Shown here: positions 60,777-64,000 of the stretch, piece by piece | How the letters are laid out: each line of letters opens with the position of its first letter | How positions within the stretch are numbered: position 1 is the first letter of the stretch | NCBI RefSeq assembly: GCF_030159855.1 | Contig: NZ_BSNG01000001.1 | Coordinates: 1,550,001 to 1,614,000 of the forward strand | Length of the DNA stretch: 64,000 nucleotides | Origin: Devosia yakushimensis | GTDB taxonomy: Bacteria; Pseudomonadota; Alphaproteobacteria; Rhizobiales; Devosiaceae | Direction: 5' to 3' | Translations under genes and position numbers: made by a program | Notes under the pieces: model-generated | What the model was told of the DNA's origin: nothing | Database searches by the model: none | What the model saw: only the letters and a program-made list of their open reading frames with translations

Positions 60777-60907
60777 TTTCGTCTCACTGGTCTGGCGCCG
60801 GATTGGATACGCGCCTTTTGCATTCACGTCGCGGCCGCGTTGAACGCGCCGCCATGAAGGGCAAACCAGAATGGGAGACAGGAAGAAGTGTCAGAACCAG
60901 TCGCTGG

Positions 60908-60976
60908 TCAGCCCTGCAGCTTATGCCACAGGGCCTGGACGGGGCCGCGCTGACGATGCGGACGCGAATATGTCAT
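60908..60976 (-). CDS. Predicted 22-aa leader peptide upstream of the ABC-F gene
   Basis: ATG at 60976 is preceded by a perfect AAGGAGG five bases upstream, and the frame closes at TGA 60908-60910. The peptide is basic, with MTYSRPHRQRGPVQ at the start and ALWHKLQG at the end, and contains an Arg-x-Arg motif at residues 8-10, like the motif that stalls ribosomes on macrolides in ErmDL and MsrA leaders. A small hairpin (ACCAG/CTGGT, 60901-60909 area) overlaps the stop. It lies 132 bases before the ABC-F start in what should be the 5' UTR. Function is inferred from context. Confidence 0.55.
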   Translation of the reverse strand: MTYSRPHRQRGPVQALWHKLQG

Positions 60977-61010
60977 GCAGCCCTCCTTGGCGCTGGTGTT
61001 GAACACTGAA

Positions 61011-61053
61011 GGGACAAATAGTCCCGGCCGCCGCAAAAATCAATTCGCGGCGG
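61011..61053 (-). promoter_or_regulatory. Two hairpins in the ABC-F 5' leader
   Basis: GGGAC/GTCCC with loop AAATA (61011-61025) and CCGCCGC/GCGGCGG (61028-61034 with 61047-61053) follow each other between the predicted promoter and the leader peptide. They would fold in the 5' UTR and may take part in attenuation or protect the mRNA. Confidence 0.5.
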
Positions 61054-61061
61054 TCAGATGA

Positions 61062-61089
61062 GATAAAACAAGGCGGAAACGATGGTCAA
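61062..61089 (-). promoter_or_regulatory. Predicted promoter of the ABC-F transcript
   Basis: On the minus strand TTGACC (61089-61084) and TTTATC (61067-61062) are spaced 16 bases apart. It would start transcription near 61055 and give a leader of about 280 bases. The rest of the gap to 61354 holds no convincing gene. Confidence 0.45.
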
Positions 61090-61353
61090 TGCCCCAAAAC
61101 GCGGGACAGACAGCCTGGCCAGCCGGTACGCAATACCTGAAAATCCGGCTTGCGGCCAAACGCCGATAGATGAGCCGGCTGGGTTCGCTTGATACGCAGA
61201 ACGACGATCCCGGTCGGCTCGCATACGGCAACTCCAAACAAAAACCGTATGTCCACTGTTTTAGCAGCGGGCGTTTAAGAAAGTGCTTTCAAGAAGCAAA
61301 CGGAACGTAAATCCAGCGCCCGATCTTGGGACGGTTTTGTCCCGATATCTTGC

Positions 61354-61680
61354 TTAGCGGGCGGGCCGCAGCCTGATCCATTCTTTGATATAGGCGCGGC
61401 AATAATTGTAATTGAGCTGATAGACCCAGCCGTCACGGGTGGCGCGCACCTTGATCAACTCGTCATTGGGGACGTTGAGCGAGATATCGGTATAGCCGGC
61501 GGCGGCGATGGTATTGCGAATTTGCCGGTCGGTCTGGCACAGCCGGCGCTCGGGCAGGAAATCCTCCGGGCCGTCGCCGAAATGAATGCCGAAGCCGAAA
61601 GATGGCTGGGCATTGGCCGCGCCACTCAATCCGCCGGCCATGAATAAGACAGAAAGCAGGGCTAACCCAACCTTGCGCAT
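61354..61680 (-). CDS. Small secreted protein, unknown function
   Basis: 108 aa with a signal peptide (MRKVGLALLSVLFMAGGLSG, then AANAQ). The ATG at 61680 has GGAG six bases upstream; another ATG at 61686 touches the Shine-Dalgarno. The mature part contains RRLCQTDRQIRNTIAAAGYT, then VRATRDGWVYQLNYNYC and ends KEWIRLRPAR, with two Cys that could pair. The pattern of a sensor-like small periplasmic domain (DRQIRxxIAxxGY..I) is common in Hyphomicrobiales but unnamed as far as I know. It is divergent from parE. Confidence 0.8.
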   Translation of the reverse strand: MRKVGLALLSVLFMAGGLSGAANAQPSFGFGIHFGDGPEDFLPERRLCQTDRQIRNTIAAAGYTDISLNVPNDELIKVRATRDGWVYQLNYNYCRAYIKEWIRLRPAR

Positions 61681-61779
61681 GGTCATCTCCTGCGGTTCGC
61701 GGCGATCGCGCCAGCGGATCCGCCATAGGCGCACTGGGCTGAACCGGCACCGAACTCGCCATTCATAATCCGTTCAGAC

Positions 61780-63900
61780 ATGTGGAATTTCAAGGCAAAT
61801 CAAGCGATGCCGCACGAGCATGCGGCTTCGATCAGATATGCTAAAAGGCGCAAATCGCCCGATTCGGGCTTTAAGACAGGTAGTGCATTGTCCCAGGCAG
61901 ACGACCTTTTCGGCGGCCCCATCGAACCCGTTCGCAAGCCCGAAACGCCCAAACCCGCGCCCGCCGCGGCACCGGTGGCGGGGAGCTATTCGGCTGCAGA
62001 TATTGAGGTTCTGGAGGGACTTGAGCCAGTCCGCCGCCGTCCGGGCATGTATATCGGGGGCACCGATATCAATGCGCTGCATCACCTGTTTGCCGAAGTC
62101 ATCGACAATTCGATGGACGAGGCCATTGCTGGCCACGCCAGCCGCATCGAAGTGCATCTGGGTGAAGACGGCTACATTACCGTTACCGATAACGGCCGCG
62201 GCATTCCGGTCGAAAAGCACCCCAAATTCCCCAATCGCTCCACCCTGGAGATCGTCCACACTGTCCTGCACGCCGGCGGAAAGTTCGATTCCAAGGCCTA
62301 TGAAACCTCTGGCGGCCTGCATGGCGTGGGCGTTTCGGTGGTCAATGCGCTATCGGACGACATGGTGGTGGAAGTGGCGCGGGAGCAGCAGCTCTACCGC
62401 ATGACCTTCTCGCGCGGCATTCCGCAGGGCGATATCGTGGCGCTGGGCCGCGTCAACAATCGCCGTGGCACGACCACCCGTTTCCACCCCGATCCGCAGA
62501 TCTTCGGCGAGACGGCCAAGTTCTCAGCGGCACGCCTGTTCCGCATGACACGGGCGAAAGCCTATCTCTTCGGTGGTGTCGAGCTGCGCTGGAGCTGTGA
62601 CGACAGCCTTGCCAGCGACGAAACGCCGGCCAAGGCGGTGTTCCACTACCCCGATGGCCTGCGGGACTTCATGACCGCGCGGATCGATGGCGAGACGCGC
62701 ATTGTCGACGATATCTTTTCGGGCAATAGCGGCAAGGCTGGTTCGCATGGCGCGGTGGAATGGGCAATCGCCTGGACGCTGGGCGATGGCGGGGTCTCGT
62801 CCTATTGCAATACGGTGCCGACGCCTGATGGTGGAACGCATGAAACGGGCTTGCGCACGGCCATTCTGCGCGGCCTCAAGAATTATGCCGAGCTGACCAA
62901 GAACAAGGCGGCGGCGACGCTGACCGCCGAAGACGTCTTCGCCAGCTGCAGCGCCATGCTGTCGGTCTTTGTACGCGAGCCCGAATTTGTCGGGCAGACC
63001 AAGGACAAGCTGGCTTCGGGCGAAGCGACCCGTATTGTCGATACAGCCCTGCGCGACGCTTTCGATCATTGGCTGGCCGCCTCCCCCAACCAGGCAGGGA
63101 AGCTTCTGGACTGGGCGATCGAACGGGCCGAGGAGCGCCTGCGGCGCCGCAAGGAAAAAGAGATCGACCGGGCCAGCGCCACGCGCAAGCTGCGGCTGCC
63201 GGGCAAGCTGGCCGACTGCACGCAGGGCGCGGCGCAGGGCGCGGAATTGTTCATCGTCGAAGGCGACTCGGCCGGTGGCTCCGCCAAGCAGGCGCGCAAC
63301 CGCGCCAGCCAGGCCGTGCTGCCACTGCGCGGCAAAATCCTCAATGTCGCCGGCGCCAGCCGGGAGAAGATGGCGGCCAGCCAGTTGATCGCCGACATGA
63401 TCCAGGCGCTGGGCTGCGGCACGCGCGACCGCTATCGCGAAGACGATCTGCGCTATGACAAGATCATCATCATGACCGACGCCGATGTGGACGGGGCCCA
63501 TATCGCGTCGCTGCTCATCACCTTCTTTTTCCAGGAAATGCCCAAGCTCATCGATGGCGGGCATTTGTTCCTGGCATTGCCGCCGCTCTACCGCATTTCG
63601 CAGGGCCCCAAGACGCTCTATGCCCGCGACGATGCGCATAAGAACGAGCTTATGGAGACCGAATTCACTGGCAAGAGCAAGGTGGATATCACCCGCTTCA
63701 AGGGCTTGGGCGAAATGCCCTATGCGCATTTGCGCGAAACCACCATGTCGCCCAAGACGCGGACGCTATTGCAGGTGAAGGTTCTGGATGAGGTCGATGC
63801 GACCAAGATCAGTGTCGACCGGCTGATGGGCAACCGGCCGGAGGCCCGGTTCGAGTTCATCCAGGAGAATGCGGCCTTCGTGACCGATCTCGATATTTAG
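61780..63900 (+). CDS. parE: DNA topoisomerase IV subunit B
   Basis: ATPase subunit of topoisomerase IV, which decatenates daughter chromosomes; about 706 aa from the first ATG. GHKL motifs: EVIDNSMDEAIAGHAS, VTDNGRGIPVEKHPK and GGLHGVGVSVVNALS. The TOPRIM domain has IVEGDSAGGSAKQARNRASQ, LPLRGKILNVAGAS and MTDADVDGAHI. The first 36 residues (MWNFKANQAMPHEH onwards) are atypical; a TTG at 61888 (followed by SQADDLFGGPIEP) fits the family N terminus, so the true start may be there. Confidence 0.95.
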   Translation: MWNFKANQAMPHEHAASIRYAKRRKSPDSGFKTGSALSQADDLFGGPIEPVRKPETPKPAPAAAPVAGSYSAADIEVLEGLEPVRRRPGMYIGGTDINALHHLFAEVIDNSMDEAIAGHASRIEVHLGEDGYITVTDNGRGIPVEKHPKFPNRSTLEIVHTVLHAGGKFDSKAYETSGGLHGVGVSVVNALSDDMVVEVAREQQLYRMTFSRGIPQGDIVALGRVNNRRGTTTRFHPDPQIFGETAKFSAARLFRMTRAKAYLFGGVELRWSCDDSLASDETPAKAVFHYPDGLRDFMTARIDGETRIVDDIFSGNSGKAGSHGAVEWAIAWTLGDGGVSSYCNTVPTPDGGTHETGLRTAILRGLKNYAELTKNKAAATLTAEDVFASCSAMLSVFVREPEFVGQTKDKLASGEATRIVDTALRDAFDHWLAASPNQAGKLLDWAIERAEERLRRRKEKEIDRASATRKLRLPGKLADCTQGAAQGAELFIVEGDSAGGSAKQARNRASQAVLPLRGKILNVAGASREKMAASQLIADMIQALGCGTRDRYREDDLRYDKIIIMTDADVDGAHIASLLITFFFQEMPKLIDGGHLFLALPPLYRISQGPKTLYARDDAHKNELMETEFTGKSKVDITRFKGLGEMPYAHLRETTMSPKTRTLLQVKVLDEVDATKISVDRLMGNRPEARFEFIQENAAFVTDLDI

Positions 63901-63946
63901 GATGCGGCTGCAAAGCGGGCAGTTAAGGCTAAATCCTGCAAGGCCG

Positions 63947-63974
63947 TTGACTTGAAAGGTCTTTGCGCTATGGT
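63947..63974 (+). promoter_or_regulatory. Strong promoter-like sequence at the right edge
   Basis: TTGACT (63947-63952) and TATGGT (63969-63974) are spaced 16 bases apart, just after parE. The gene it drives lies outside the window; tRNA or ribosomal-protein genes often have such promoters, but that cannot be decided here. Confidence 0.5.
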
Positions 63975-64000
63975 CCGCGCCGCTGGAGCATTTCCGGCTT

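Noticed and set aside
60803..61009. 68-codon plus-strand frame over the ABC-F leader region
   Set aside because: No Shine-Dalgarno and antisense to the better supported leader peptide; no family pattern.
61040..61237. 65-codon minus-strand frame upstream of the ABC-F leader
   Set aside because: It runs through the predicted promoter and hairpins, has no ribosome-binding site and no recognisable features.
63947..64000. tRNA or rRNA gene start at the right edge
   Set aside because: Only a promoter-like sequence is inside the window; nothing of the transcript itself can be identified.

Overview
The window is a GC-rich chromosomal segment from an alphaproteobacterium. The gene orders ntrY-ntrX-hfq-hflX and rlpA-dacC-tmk-holB-metG-tatD-MBL hydrolase, together with many ABC uptake systems, point to the Hyphomicrobiales (Rhizobiales). 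A Devosia-like genus is my best guess, from overall protein style rather than a search. There is no prophage, insertion sequence, CRISPR array or rRNA, and I recognise no complete tRNA.

Layout. 1-5020: nitrogen two-component pair NtrY/NtrX, Hfq, HflX and MazG. 5055-12528: a divergent locus with an NMT1/THI5-type ABC importer, a CodA-like amidohydrolase, an FAD oxidase and a flavodoxin-fold oxidoreductase on one side, and RidA plus a creatininase-family amidohydrolase on the other. It looks like uptake and breakdown of a small nitrogen compound, probably a heterocycle. 12525-17570: a glycerol-3-phosphate importer operon ugpBAEC ending in a DeoR-family (GlpR-like) repressor, with ATGTTCAT operator-like repeats in front. 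17802-20332: TetR regulator and methyltransferase divergent from an MFS exporter. 20498-27733: the conserved housekeeping operon rlpA to MBL hydrolase. 27941-36780: metH behind a perfect palindrome, a small CobW-like protein lacking the P-loop, folD, a DUF1643 gene, two small genes and amn. 37259-40522: aqpZ, a quinone-oxidoreductase gene lodged between eno and a decayed second copy of the eno 3' end, and eno itself. 40798-58814: an accessory carbohydrate locus. 59262-63900: an ABC-F ATPase with an apparent leader peptide, a small secreted protein and parE.

The accessory locus at 42414-58814 is the most distinctive part. It holds a Tat-exported PepT-type binding protein, two permeases, a double ATPase, a GH42 enzyme, two paralogous proteins of the 'hypothetical glycosyl hydrolase 6' type with a GH42-like middle domain, hydroxypyruvate-isomerase-like and tartronate-semialdehyde-reductase-like enzymes, an EamA transporter, an FCD-type GntR regulator and a headless remnant of a second FCD regulator. 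Three of its promoter regions carry AAGTTGT/ACAACTT half-sites. The likely job is import of an oligosaccharide or glycoside, cytoplasmic cleavage, and use of a C3/C4 oxidised product; the substrate is unknown.

Intergenic spaces carry two families of palindromic repeats (A and B) that sit side by side at two places, plus a third palindromic repeat type at 25396-25494.
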